This document shows positions 1 through 7,634 of a stretch of DNA of 64,000 bases, one piece after another. A program made the position numbers and the translations under genes. Below the pieces are notes generated by a model. It was given only the letters and a program-made list of their open reading frames with translations. It did not search any database and was not told where the DNA came from. This DNA is from Spirosoma linguale DSM 74 (lineage in GTDB: Bacteria; Bacteroidota; Bacteroidia; Cytophagales; Spirosomataceae), in the NCBI GenBank assembly GCA_000024525.1, contig CP001769.1, forward strand, positions 4,621,001-4,685,000, written 5' to 3'. Each line of letters starts with the position of its first letter. The stretch's first letter is position 1.

Positions 1-235
1 CGATCAGCTAATAACCATTTACCCCTCTCCCTGCGATGATCAGCTTTCGCTCTGGTCGACGGAGCTTATTCGGCAGGTAAAAATATTCACCATCACCGGC
101 AAGCAGGTCTTTCTGCTCGATTCTGCGCCATCAGAATCGATCAACGTACCGGTAAAGGCATTAGCGGCCGGCCTGTATGTTTTACAGGCCGAAACCACCT
201 CAGGCTCCATATCAAAACGATTCCTTAAACGATGA
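1..235 (+). CDS. C-terminal part of a T9SS-secreted protein (sorting domain)
   Basis: The frame open from base 2 to a TGA at 233-235 encodes about 77 residues and has no start inside the window. The segment YPSPCDDQLSLWS, then KIFTITGKQVF, then LAAGLYVLQAETTSG and a basic end (SKRFLKR) follows the layout of the Por-type (type A) sorting domain. That domain directs cargo through the type IX system to the cell surface or outside. The function of the missing N-terminal part cannot be told. Confidence 0.85.
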   Translation, partial: DQLITIYPSPCDDQLSLWSTELIRQVKIFTITGKQVFLLDSAPSESINVPVKALAAGLYVLQAETTSGSISKRFLKR

Positions 236-333
236 TTTACTCAACGCATTCACTTTTTACCGCTTAACCTTCCGGCAGCTTCTGTTTCGGTTGCTCAAAA
301 CTCGATTTATCACATTCAATCAACCTGTAAAAA

Positions 334-810
334 ATGAACTATAACTTTTCCTCTCTGGCTCCGGCTTCATCAACCATCTTACTCGTCGATGAAGATCGTT
401 TTATCGCAGGTATCCTCCGTCAAACCCTACAGGCCGAATTTACCATCAAGTATGTGTCGAATGGCATGGAGGCCATGCACTGGCTTGAGCAGGGTAACTC
501 GCCTGCACTCATTATTACCGAGCTGAAAATGGCACAGCTGGATGGCCGTAAACTGATCCGGCTCATTAGAGACAGTACGTTCCTGAGCCATCTGCCCATC
601 ATTGTTCTGTCGGATAGTGATGATAGTAATACGCGCATTGAATGCCTTGAGAGTGGGGCCGACGGGTATCTGGTGAAACCCTTCAACCCACTGGAAGTGA
701 AAGCAAAAGTCCGCGCAATTCTGCGTCGTTCTACCATTGAAAAGACTTCCGTGAAGCATTTCCCCGAACGACTGACGACTACTCAGTGGATCTTGCCATC
801 TGCCAGCTAG
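334..810 (+). CDS. Stand-alone receiver-domain protein with Glu at the phospho-site
   Basis: The 158-aa protein is a single CheY-like receiver with no output domain. Acidic pocket residues are visible at D19-E20-D21, the switch Ser at S93 and the conserved Lys at K115 (VKPF). The residue where the phosphorylated Asp is expected (IITELKMAQLDG) is Glu63. Glu in that place often mimics the phosphorylated state, so the protein may be locked on; this is inference. It lies 47 bp before a sugar transferase that carries its own degenerate receiver, which suggests a role in exopolysaccharide control. The C-terminal tail of about 25 residues has no recognisable domain. Confidence 0.85.
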   Translation: MNYNFSSLAPASSTILLVDEDRFIAGILRQTLQAEFTIKYVSNGMEAMHWLEQGNSPALIITELKMAQLDGRKLIRLIRDSTFLSHLPIIVLSDSDDSNTRIECLESGADGYLVKPFNPLEVKAKVRAILRRSTIEKTSVKHFPERLTTTQWILPSAS

Positions 811-857
811 CCTCCTTCGAATGCAGCGCCTACTTCACACACCTTACAACCATTGCA

Positions 858-2045
858 ATGAAAACGTACGGAATTTCGCTAACGAAGAGTAAGTTCCTGA
901 TCGTTTACCTGGATTCAGATACGGCCATTCCGGCTTCTTTTATTGAAACATTCAGTCCACAGGCAACCATTATCTGCTTTAGCAGTGCAGAAATGGCCTG
1001 GGGCTGGATTCAAGTCGGCAACCGTGCAGATTTGGTAATCGCCAATGTTGACGTGGGCGGACTTTCAGTATTGGAAAAGCTACGCTTATCGAAAATTGTG
1101 CCCGCACCACCAGTTATTCTGATCACTAAAATAATAACGTCGCAACTTCAGGATAAAGCTCGTCGGCTGACAGCTCTGGATGTCTTTTCTATCATATCAG
1201 ACATCGACAAGCTCACCATGCGTGTCGACTACCTGATTCAGAAACAAGCGTATCTGCATTCTGCCGCCCGCTGGGAAAATGTAGACCTGCCCGAACTAAA
1301 AATACCGATCTGGAAGCGGGTGCTGGACGTGACTGTCTCGCTGACCGTTCTGATTATGCTATCGCCCATCCTGCTGGTAGCGGCAATCCTGGTCTACATC
1401 GACCATCCCGGCCCGGTTTTTTACAGCTCAAAACGAGTGGGTAAGAACTACAAGGTTTTTGATATGTACAAGTTCCGCAGTATGCGTCCCAACGCCGATA
1501 AACTCCTGGCCGACATGTCGGCCCACAATATCTACGGCACGGCAGAAGCTTCGCCAACCGACAGTACACGGTGCGAAAACTGCGTTCGGGCGGGCATTCC
1601 GTGTCAGCAACCACTTTTTCTGAAAGAAAAGATGATCTGCGAGCGGGAATACGTCAACGCCAAGAAGGCAAAGGCCATGTTCAGCAAGTTTCGGAATGAC
1701 CCCCGGGTTACGCGGATTGGCAGTTTCCTGCGCAACAGTAGCATTGACGAACTTCCGCAACTGTTTAATATTCTGCGGGGTGATATGTCGTTGGTGGGCA
1801 ATCGTCCATTACCGATCTACGAAGCCGAACGGCTTACCACATCCGGCCACGTACAGCGCTTTGCGGCACCCGCCGGGTTAACGGGCCTCTGGCAGGTTAC
1901 CAAACGAGGAAAATCGAAAGGGGTGATGTCAGACCAGGAACGCATCCAGCTCGATATTCAGTACGCAGAGAAGTTTTCATTCAAAACGGATATGACCATT
2001 ATGCTCCGCACCGTAACGGCCGTATTTCAACAGGAGAACGTATAA
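858..2045 (+). CDS. Initiating sugar transferase fused to a degenerate receiver domain
   Basis: The start at 858 (MKTYGIS) is preferred over 786, which would overlap the receiver gene. Residues from about 10 to 125 look like a worn receiver domain: [10 protein letters not shown], then [11 protein letters not shown] with Asn where the phospho-Asp should be. From about 150 on it is a bacterial sugar transferase (WcaJ/WbaP type): one membrane segment after [10 protein letters not shown], then [18 protein letters not shown], and [22 protein letters not shown]. These enzymes move a sugar-1-phosphate onto undecaprenyl phosphate and begin repeat-unit synthesis. A four-Cys insert (CENC...C...C), like those known in Bacteroidota homologues, may bind metal. 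Confidence 0.88.
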   Translation: MKTYGISLTKSKFLIVYLDSDTAIPASFIETFSPQATIICFSSAEMAWGWIQVGNRADLVIANVDVGGLSVLEKLRLSKIVPAPPVILITKIITSQLQDKARRLTALDVFSIISDIDKLTMRVDYLIQKQAYLHSAARWENVDLPELKIPIWKRVLDVTVSLTVLIMLSPILLVAAILVYIDHPGPVFYSSKRVGKNYKVFDMYKFRSMRPNADKLLADMSAHNIYGTAEASPTDSTRCENCVRAGIPCQQPLFLKEKMICEREYVNAKKAKAMFSKFRNDPRVTRIGSFLRNSSIDELPQLFNILRGDMSLVGNRPLPIYEAERLTTSGHVQRFAAPAGLTGLWQVTKRGKSKGVMSDQERIQLDIQYAEKFSFKTDMTIMLRTVTAVFQQENV

Positions 2046-2128
2046 CCAAGTCTTTGCTGCCCTTGCGGCTTTTCTACACCTACCTGCTCTTTTCGTCGAA
2101 AACGCAGAGCACGAATCTGCCAGACATT

Positions 2129-3019
2129 ATGCAACCTTTAGTATCCATAATTACTGTTAACTACGATCAGCCCGAGGTGACCAGCCAATTGCTCAGGTCG
2201 CTCCAGCAGATTGACTACCCCAATACCGAAGTGTTCGTGGTTGACAATGGTAGTCCTAACCGGGGTATCGACTCGCTAATCAGTGAATTTCCAGATACAC
2301 ACTTTATAAAAAGCACGAAAAATCTGGGGTTTGCCGGTGGCAACAATCTGGCGATAGAACATTGTAAAGGAAAGTATCTGCTCTTTCTGAACAATGATAC
2401 CGAGGTCGCACCCGATTTTTTACAGCCGCTGGTCGACTGTCTTGAAACGCAGCCTAACGCGGGCATGGCCAGTCCTAAAATAAAGTTCTTTCACGAAGAA
2501 AACATGATCCAGTATGCAGGTTCGGGCAAAATGAATCCCTATACAGGACGTAGCTTTTTTGTAGGAAACCGGCAGGTCGACCAGGGGCAGTTTGACACAA
2601 CCCAGCTAACCCCTTTCATCCACGGGGCGGCCATGCTGATCTCCCGTAAAGTACTGCAAACCAGCGGGCTGATGGATGATGAATTCTTTCTTTATTATGA
2701 AGAATTCGACTGGTGTGCCCGTGCTCAGCGCGACGGATTTACAACCTGGTACGTAGCCGAATCCGTAGTCTGGCACAAAGAGTCTGTATCAACGGGCAAG
2801 TACAGCCCTTTAAAGCTGTATTACCTGACCCGTAACCGGCTGTATTTCATGCGCCGAAACTTTCCTCTTGCTCAAAAATTGATGTTTCTCAGCTTCTTCA
2901 CGCTGGTTTCAGTTCCCAAAAACTCACTCTCATTTCTATTGACTCGTCGCTTCGACTACCTGAATGCATTTTGGAGCGGCCTGATGTGGAATATCACCCG
3001 GAAATCCTCTTTGTTATGA
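2129..3019 (+). CDS. Glycosyltransferase family 2 (rhamnosyltransferase-like)
   Basis: The start at 2129 (MQPLVSIITVNYDQ) puts the first beta strand of a GT-A fold at the N-terminus; the upstream start at 2054 would add 25 unrelated residues. Visible are VVDNGS, NLGFAGGNNLAI, FLNNDTEVAPDFL (DxD-like metal site) and EEFDWCARAQRDGF, the pattern of WbbL-like GT2 enzymes that add one sugar to a lipid-linked acceptor. A short hydrophobic stretch follows near the C-terminus. Its stop overlaps the start of the next glycosyltransferase in the form ATGA, so translation is probably coupled. Sugar specificity cannot be read from sequence. Confidence 0.88.
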   Translation: MQPLVSIITVNYDQPEVTSQLLRSLQQIDYPNTEVFVVDNGSPNRGIDSLISEFPDTHFIKSTKNLGFAGGNNLAIEHCKGKYLLFLNNDTEVAPDFLQPLVDCLETQPNAGMASPKIKFFHEENMIQYAGSGKMNPYTGRSFFVGNRQVDQGQFDTTQLTPFIHGAAMLISRKVLQTSGLMDDEFFLYYEEFDWCARAQRDGFTTWYVAESVVWHKESVSTGKYSPLKLYYLTRNRLYFMRRNFPLAQKLMFLSFFTLVSVPKNSLSFLLTRRFDYLNAFWSGLMWNITRKSSLL

Positions 3020-4206
3020 CTATTGCCCTTAGCTTATTAACTCTACTTTTCTTTTTGACGGCTGTTGAAACGATCTACCTGCTCGTTTTCACGATGGCCG
3101 GCCGGTTCGGACACCTGCAAGCCCCTCCGGTAAATCCAAATCCTGTCGCCAAGCGGATGGCCGTGCTGATTCCGGCCTATAAGGAAGATGCCGTTATTAC
3201 CGACACAGCCGAACAGGCCCTCAAACAGGATTATCCGCGTGATGCCTACGATGTTATTGTCATTGCCGATTCACTCCAGCAAGATACGCTCGACAAACTA
3301 GCCGCCCTGCCTATTACGGTTGTTGAGGTAAGTTTTGACGTTTCGACGAAAGCCAAGGCGCTGAATGCGACCATGAGTAAGCTCAGTGCCGCGTACGATG
3401 TGGCCGTCATTCTGGACGCCGACAATGTGATGGCCACCAACTTCCTGACCCATATCAATGCCGCATTCAACGGCGGCTGGAAAGCGGTACAAGGCCACCG
3501 GGTAGCTAAAAACACCAATACCAGCGTGGCTATTCTGGATGCCGTCAGTGAAGAAATCAACACCTACATACTCCGTCGTGGCCACCGGGCCCTGGGGCTG
3601 TCGGGTAGTTTGATGGGCTCCGGTATGGCGTTTGACTATACCTTATTCAAGCAGTATATGGGTCAGATTAACACTACAGGCGGATTCGATAAAGAACTGG
3701 AAATGCGGCTCATCCACGACCACCACCGGATCGACTACATCGATGAGGCCTTGTGTTACGACGAGAAAGTACAAAGCGGGGCCGTATTTGAACGGCAACG
3801 GGCCCGGTGGATTGCCGCTCAGCTCAAGTACCTGCGCCGTAACCTGCCCTCGGGCATCGTTCAGTTACTGAAAGGCAATCTGGATTACTTCGATAAGGTT
3901 TTCCAGACCATGTTTTTACCCCGGGTAATTCTGCTGGGCTTCCTCACCATTGGTACGGGTGCAGCGCTTGTCTTGCAGGATTCCAACCTGCTTATGCTCG
4001 CGGGAGGGCAGCTCCTGATTCTCTTACTTACCTTTTACATCGCCACGCCGAATGAGCTGCTGGCCCTGATCACCTGGAAAGAAATAAGCCAGATTCCCGG
4101 TTTGTTCTTCCGCTTTTTACGGTCGATAACCCGCCTGGGCGAAGCAAGCAAGAAGTTTATCAATACCCCTCATTCAACCACAAGTACAGCCATAAACGAA
4201 GGATGA
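3016..4206 (+). CDS. Membrane glycosyltransferase family 2 (processive-type)
   Basis: The start at 3016 is chosen because its ATG overlaps the TGA of the preceding gene (ATGA); an upstream start at 2971 is possible. The protein has an N-terminal membrane helix, the nucleotide-binding VLIPAYKEDAVI, the metal site VAVILDADN, a base region ELEMRLI and the motif ERQRARW, equivalent to QxxRW of processive GT2 enzymes. C-terminal hydrophobic segments follow. It is a clear paralogue of the protein at 12811-14004, with shared phrases such as NTNTSVAILDA versus NLNTSVAILDA. It probably acts at the cytoplasmic membrane in exopolysaccharide assembly. Confidence 0.87.
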   Translation: MTIALSLLTLLFFLTAVETIYLLVFTMAGRFGHLQAPPVNPNPVAKRMAVLIPAYKEDAVITDTAEQALKQDYPRDAYDVIVIADSLQQDTLDKLAALPITVVEVSFDVSTKAKALNATMSKLSAAYDVAVILDADNVMATNFLTHINAAFNGGWKAVQGHRVAKNTNTSVAILDAVSEEINTYILRRGHRALGLSGSLMGSGMAFDYTLFKQYMGQINTTGGFDKELEMRLIHDHHRIDYIDEALCYDEKVQSGAVFERQRARWIAAQLKYLRRNLPSGIVQLLKGNLDYFDKVFQTMFLPRVILLGFLTIGTGAALVLQDSNLLMLAGGQLLILLLTFYIATPNELLALITWKEISQIPGLFFRFLRSITRLGEASKKFINTPHSTTSTAINEG

Positions 4207-4246
4207 GCACCGAGTCATCTGCTTCACGTTCACTACTTTTTCACTC

Positions 4247-5470
4247 ATGCAAGACAGGAACTTCATCATTTGTATAAGTCAAACGTCCTGGGAAGGGGTC
4301 TTCCAGAAGACGATCGTTCAACTCATGACTGAGCTGGCTCCCCGACATCGGGTCCTGTTTGTTGACTATCAATACACCCTAAAAGACTGGATCATGGGAC
4401 TGCTGGGACGTGTGCAGGTTCCTCTCCTGGAAGCTGTCCGGCTCAAGAACCCCCTCAACCGTAAGACCCTGGCCAACGGTGCTCAGCTCTATCTATGGAC
4501 ACCCCCCGTCAGCCTGCCCGTCAACTGGATGCCTGACCGCTGGCATGATCGCTTCATGAAGTGGAACGCCAACCGGATGCTCAAAAGCCTCCGCAAAGTG
4601 ATCCCCCTGATTGACAACCAGCCCCCGCTGGTCGTTAACGCCTTCAACCCCGTTTGGGGACTGCCCATGCTGGGAAAGCTCAACGAAAAGGCTACCATCT
4701 ATTACTGCTTCGACGAGATAACGATCGAATCATGGATTGCCCGGCACGGTGGCCGTTGCGAGAAGGAATACCTGCCTAAGGTTGATGCCGTTGTGACCAC
4801 CTCCGTGACCCTGCGCTCGGCCAAAAGCAAGCTTCAGCCCAGGGCTTTCTGTGTGAAGAACGGTGCCAACTATGACCTCTTCAGCCAGGCCCGTGAGCTG
4901 GCCCTGACCACCGACCGTAGCCGCCCGATCGTGGGCTATCTGGGCACGGCCGACAACCGCATCGACCTCGATCTGGTGGAATACTGCCTGCAGGCCCTGC
5001 CCCAGGTGACCTTCCAGTTCATTGGCCGCATCACCGACGAGATCGTTACCCAGCGGCTGGGTGGTTATCCTAATGTAGAGTTTATCAAACCCGTACCACC
5101 CGCCGAGCTGGTGCCCCTGATGGCCCGTCTGCACGTAGGCATCATTCCGTTCAACTGTAGTGAGCATACGTATACGATCTATCCTCTGAAGATCAACGAA
5201 TATCTGGCTGCGGGCATCCCCGTCGTGTCTACACGATTCTCCATCCTGGACGACTTCGATAAGGTGGTTGACTTCGTCAATGAACCGGCTGCGTTTGTGG
5301 AGGTCCTTAAGAAGGCACTGGCGGGTGTGAGTGACGAGCGGGTTGAGGAGTTTATCGAAACGGCGGCCTCCAACTCGTGGGTACACCGGGCCGAAGAGTT
5401 TGAAGGCATCATGCAACAGGTGTTCAATGCCAAATTACCCCAACATATTACGCCCGTCGGGCAGATTTAG
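4247..5470 (+). CDS. Glycosyltransferase, GT-B fold (group 1 / GT4-like)
   Basis: The 407-aa protein opens with IICISQTSWEGVFQKT and has the two-domain layout of GT-B enzymes. The C-terminal half shows RPIVGYLGTADNRIDLDLVEY, VTFQFIGRI, VPPAELVPLMARLHVGIIPF and YPLKINEYLAAGIPVVST. The last phrase is the nucleotide-sugar binding region, with Glu in the usual place of the EX7E-type motif. It lacks a signal peptide and membrane segments, so it should be cytoplasmic. It sits in the exopolysaccharide run, 40 bp after a GT2 gene and 37 bp before an acyltransferase. The substrate is unknown. Confidence 0.86.
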   Translation: MQDRNFIICISQTSWEGVFQKTIVQLMTELAPRHRVLFVDYQYTLKDWIMGLLGRVQVPLLEAVRLKNPLNRKTLANGAQLYLWTPPVSLPVNWMPDRWHDRFMKWNANRMLKSLRKVIPLIDNQPPLVVNAFNPVWGLPMLGKLNEKATIYYCFDEITIESWIARHGGRCEKEYLPKVDAVVTTSVTLRSAKSKLQPRAFCVKNGANYDLFSQARELALTTDRSRPIVGYLGTADNRIDLDLVEYCLQALPQVTFQFIGRITDEIVTQRLGGYPNVEFIKPVPPAELVPLMARLHVGIIPFNCSEHTYTIYPLKINEYLAAGIPVVSTRFSILDDFDKVVDFVNEPAAFVEVLKKALAGVSDERVEEFIETAASNSWVHRAEEFEGIMQQVFNAKLPQHITPVGQI

Positions 5471-5507
5471 TCCCTCTTCGACAGAGGTAACAGTAAGCTA
5501 GTAAACT

Positions 5508-6146
5508 ATGAAACCACTCCACATCATAAGGCAGAATACCACTCTTAAACGGTTTGTCCACTACCTGCTTATCCCGACGGGGCAAGCCCGGCCCCGTCGT
5601 TGGGTAAGCTGGTTCGTCAACCCGATTGTACACGACCGGCACCGAACCTCCATAGTACGTAGTACAGCGCGGCTCGATGTACTGCCTTTTCGGGTATTCG
5701 AGCTAGGCATCCAGTCGACAGTTGAAGACTATAGCGTAATAAATAATGGCGTAGGCGATATACAAATCGGTGATTTCTGCCGAATCGGCATTGGGTCGGT
5801 CGTTATTGGCCCGGTCAGCATCGGAGCCCATGTCATTCTGGCCCAGCACGTTGTCATGTCGGGCTTAAATCACGGATACGAAGACATCAATACACCCATC
5901 CGTCTACAGCCCGTTACGACTCAACCCATAGTTGTGGAAGACGAATGCTGGATTGGTGCCAATTCGGTGATTACGGCGGGGGTTAAAATTGGAAAGCATT
6001 CCGTGGTGGCCGGAGGCAGCGTAGTGACCAAAGATGTGCCACCCTATTGCATTGTAGCGGGGAATCCGGCACGAATAATAAAACAGTACGATTTCAGCCA
6101 GAATGAATGGGTGAAAGTAACAAGCGTCAGTAAAATACCAGCCTAA
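5508..6146 (+). CDS. Hexapeptide-repeat acyltransferase (left-handed beta-helix)
   Basis: The middle of this 212-aa protein is built of hexapeptide turns (IQIGDF, IGIGSV, VIGPVS, IGAHVI), with the catalytic-type His in MSGLNHGYEDINTPI. It ends in the family signature WIGANSVITAGVKIG...VVAGGSVVTKDVPPYCIVAGNPARII. Such WcaF/LacA-like enzymes acetylate sugars using acetyl-CoA. Within this locus it probably decorates a sugar of the repeat unit before export. The N-terminal 60 residues are basic and not part of the helix. Confidence 0.88.
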   Translation: MKPLHIIRQNTTLKRFVHYLLIPTGQARPRRWVSWFVNPIVHDRHRTSIVRSTARLDVLPFRVFELGIQSTVEDYSVINNGVGDIQIGDFCRIGIGSVVIGPVSIGAHVILAQHVVMSGLNHGYEDINTPIRLQPVTTQPIVVEDECWIGANSVITAGVKIGKHSVVAGGSVVTKDVPPYCIVAGNPARIIKQYDFSQNEWVKVTSVSKIPA

Positions 6147-6181
6147 TTAACGACTAAAGCGCCCGGTGGGCACAAAACGAC

Positions 6182-6736
6182 ATGAAAAAACTTCTATTCA
6201 TTCTATTAATTGCCGTCACAGGTTGTCAGCAAAAACTACCTCCACCAGAAGTAGACTTCACCAGCGTCGATGATGGTAAAGGGTTCATTCAGTTTACGAC
6301 CACATCCATGAACGCAACAAGTTATGCGTGGGATTTTGGCGATAAAGGGGCAACCAGTAAAGAGAAGAACGCTAACCACGCCTACAGTGCTAACGGGATT
6401 TATCAGGTAAAACTGGACGCAACGGGTCCCTGGGGCACTACCACCGTTACCAGGCCGGTGTCTGTAACGGGCGTGCGTGGCTCCATTATGTTCTGGATGC
6501 CCAAAGGGTCCAATAGCGTAGAAGTCTTTGTCAGGGATGTACGGATTGGAAGCGTCTTCAACTTTTTCCCTAATGGCGTCACGTACTGCGGCACAGTAGG
6601 GTGCGCATTGGCGAATAACCTACCCGAAGGAGACCATCCGTTCACGGCTCGTGAAACGGGAAGTACCGAAATCAAATGGAGCGGTGTCGTCAGTGTAGTG
6701 GGTGGTCAGTGTATTAAAAAAGCATTGACGTATTAA
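6182..6736 (+). CDS. PKD-domain lipoprotein
   Basis: The N-terminus MKKLLFILLIAVTGCQQ is a lipoprotein signal with Cys at residue 15. Residues of about 25-100 form a PKD-like beta domain, marked by SYAWDFGDKG and the strand HAYSANGIYQVKL. The remaining 80 residues are not recognised. It is predicted to be anchored to a membrane facing the periplasm or cell surface. Its stop (6734-6736) is followed immediately by the next open frame, and it lies inside the exopolysaccharide gene run, so a role in export or attachment of polymer is possible but unproven. Confidence 0.75.
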   Translation: MKKLLFILLIAVTGCQQKLPPPEVDFTSVDDGKGFIQFTTTSMNATSYAWDFGDKGATSKEKNANHAYSANGIYQVKLDATGPWGTTTVTRPVSVTGVRGSIMFWMPKGSNSVEVFVRDVRIGSVFNFFPNGVTYCGTVGCALANNLPEGDHPFTARETGSTEIKWSGVVSVVGGQCIKKALTY

Positions 6737-6784
6737 ATGAAAGGTCTCCGAATTTCTCAAACCAGCCGTCGAAAAAACAATCCG

Positions 6785-7564
6785 ATGAAAATTTCACTAC
6801 CCTTTGCCTGTCCTGTATGGATAGGGCTTCTATTTCTCAGTTTAGGCAACAGCTTCACCCTCTCTGCTCAACAAACCAAGGTTAAAAGTGAGATAGTCGT
6901 CAATGACACGGCTTACTTCGACTTAAACAGAGACATCACCGAGCAGCTGATTCCGTTTGAGGAAATCTATCAGATTGCGCTGCAATACTCCCCCATGATG
7001 AAAGTGCAGGGAGCTATGGCCAACAGTAAACTGGAAGCCTTCCGCTATTCCAAAGTAGTTGCGCTGGACAATATCTATCCGTACGTGAACTACGCACAGG
7101 GCAATCAAACCCTCCTGGCCACGGGCACTAATCCAACCGATGCCTTTCAGCTGAGCAATGGTACCCGGTGGGGCTTTAATGTACAGGTGCCCTTATCCAC
7201 ACTATTCGGCCGACATAACCTTGTTCAGCAGGCCAAAGCGGAGTACCAGGTTACCCAACACCAGAAATCGGTGGTAGCCCTTGCTCTGAAACGTGAACTT
7301 ATCCATATCTATCAGGACCTTCTGGTTGCCCAGCGTGTCATGAACGCCCGCCTGCGCGACGAGCAGGTAGCGTTGACCACTTATCGGGTCACGGAGGTTG
7401 AGCTACAACAAGGCAAGGCCCAACCCGCTCAACTGTCGCAGATCAGCACCATTTATACGCAGGCCAAATCGTATGCAGAGCGCGCACGGGGCGACTTCAT
7501 GATTAACTACTATGATCTTGAAGCACTTATTGGCACCCCACTACGGACGTTGATGGTCAAATAG
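6785..7564 (+). CDS. Half-length TolC-like outer membrane protein
   Basis: The start at 6785 gives a normal signal peptide (MKISLPFACPVWIGLL...TLSAQ); the earlier ATG at 6737 would bury it. The mature part has one outer-membrane-efflux repeat: IPFEEIYQIALQYSP, a helix with many Lys and Ala, WGFNVQVPLSTLFGR, then a second long helix ending LEALIGTPL. Full TolC family members carry two such repeats in about 450 residues; this one has about 235 mature residues, so it holds a single copy. No frameshift or trailing second half is visible before the next gene. It could form the outer membrane exit for the polymer made here. Confidence 0.78.
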   Translation: MKISLPFACPVWIGLLFLSLGNSFTLSAQQTKVKSEIVVNDTAYFDLNRDITEQLIPFEEIYQIALQYSPMMKVQGAMANSKLEAFRYSKVVALDNIYPYVNYAQGNQTLLATGTNPTDAFQLSNGTRWGFNVQVPLSTLFGRHNLVQQAKAEYQVTQHQKSVVALALKRELIHIYQDLLVAQRVMNARLRDEQVALTTYRVTEVELQQGKAQPAQLSQISTIYTQAKSYAERARGDFMINYYDLEALIGTPLRTLMVK

Positions 7565-7634
7565 CACCGATCCACCAACGCCTTGAGAGATTACTCACTT
7601 CTATAACCGTTCAAACCAGTCAGTCCATCCGTTT

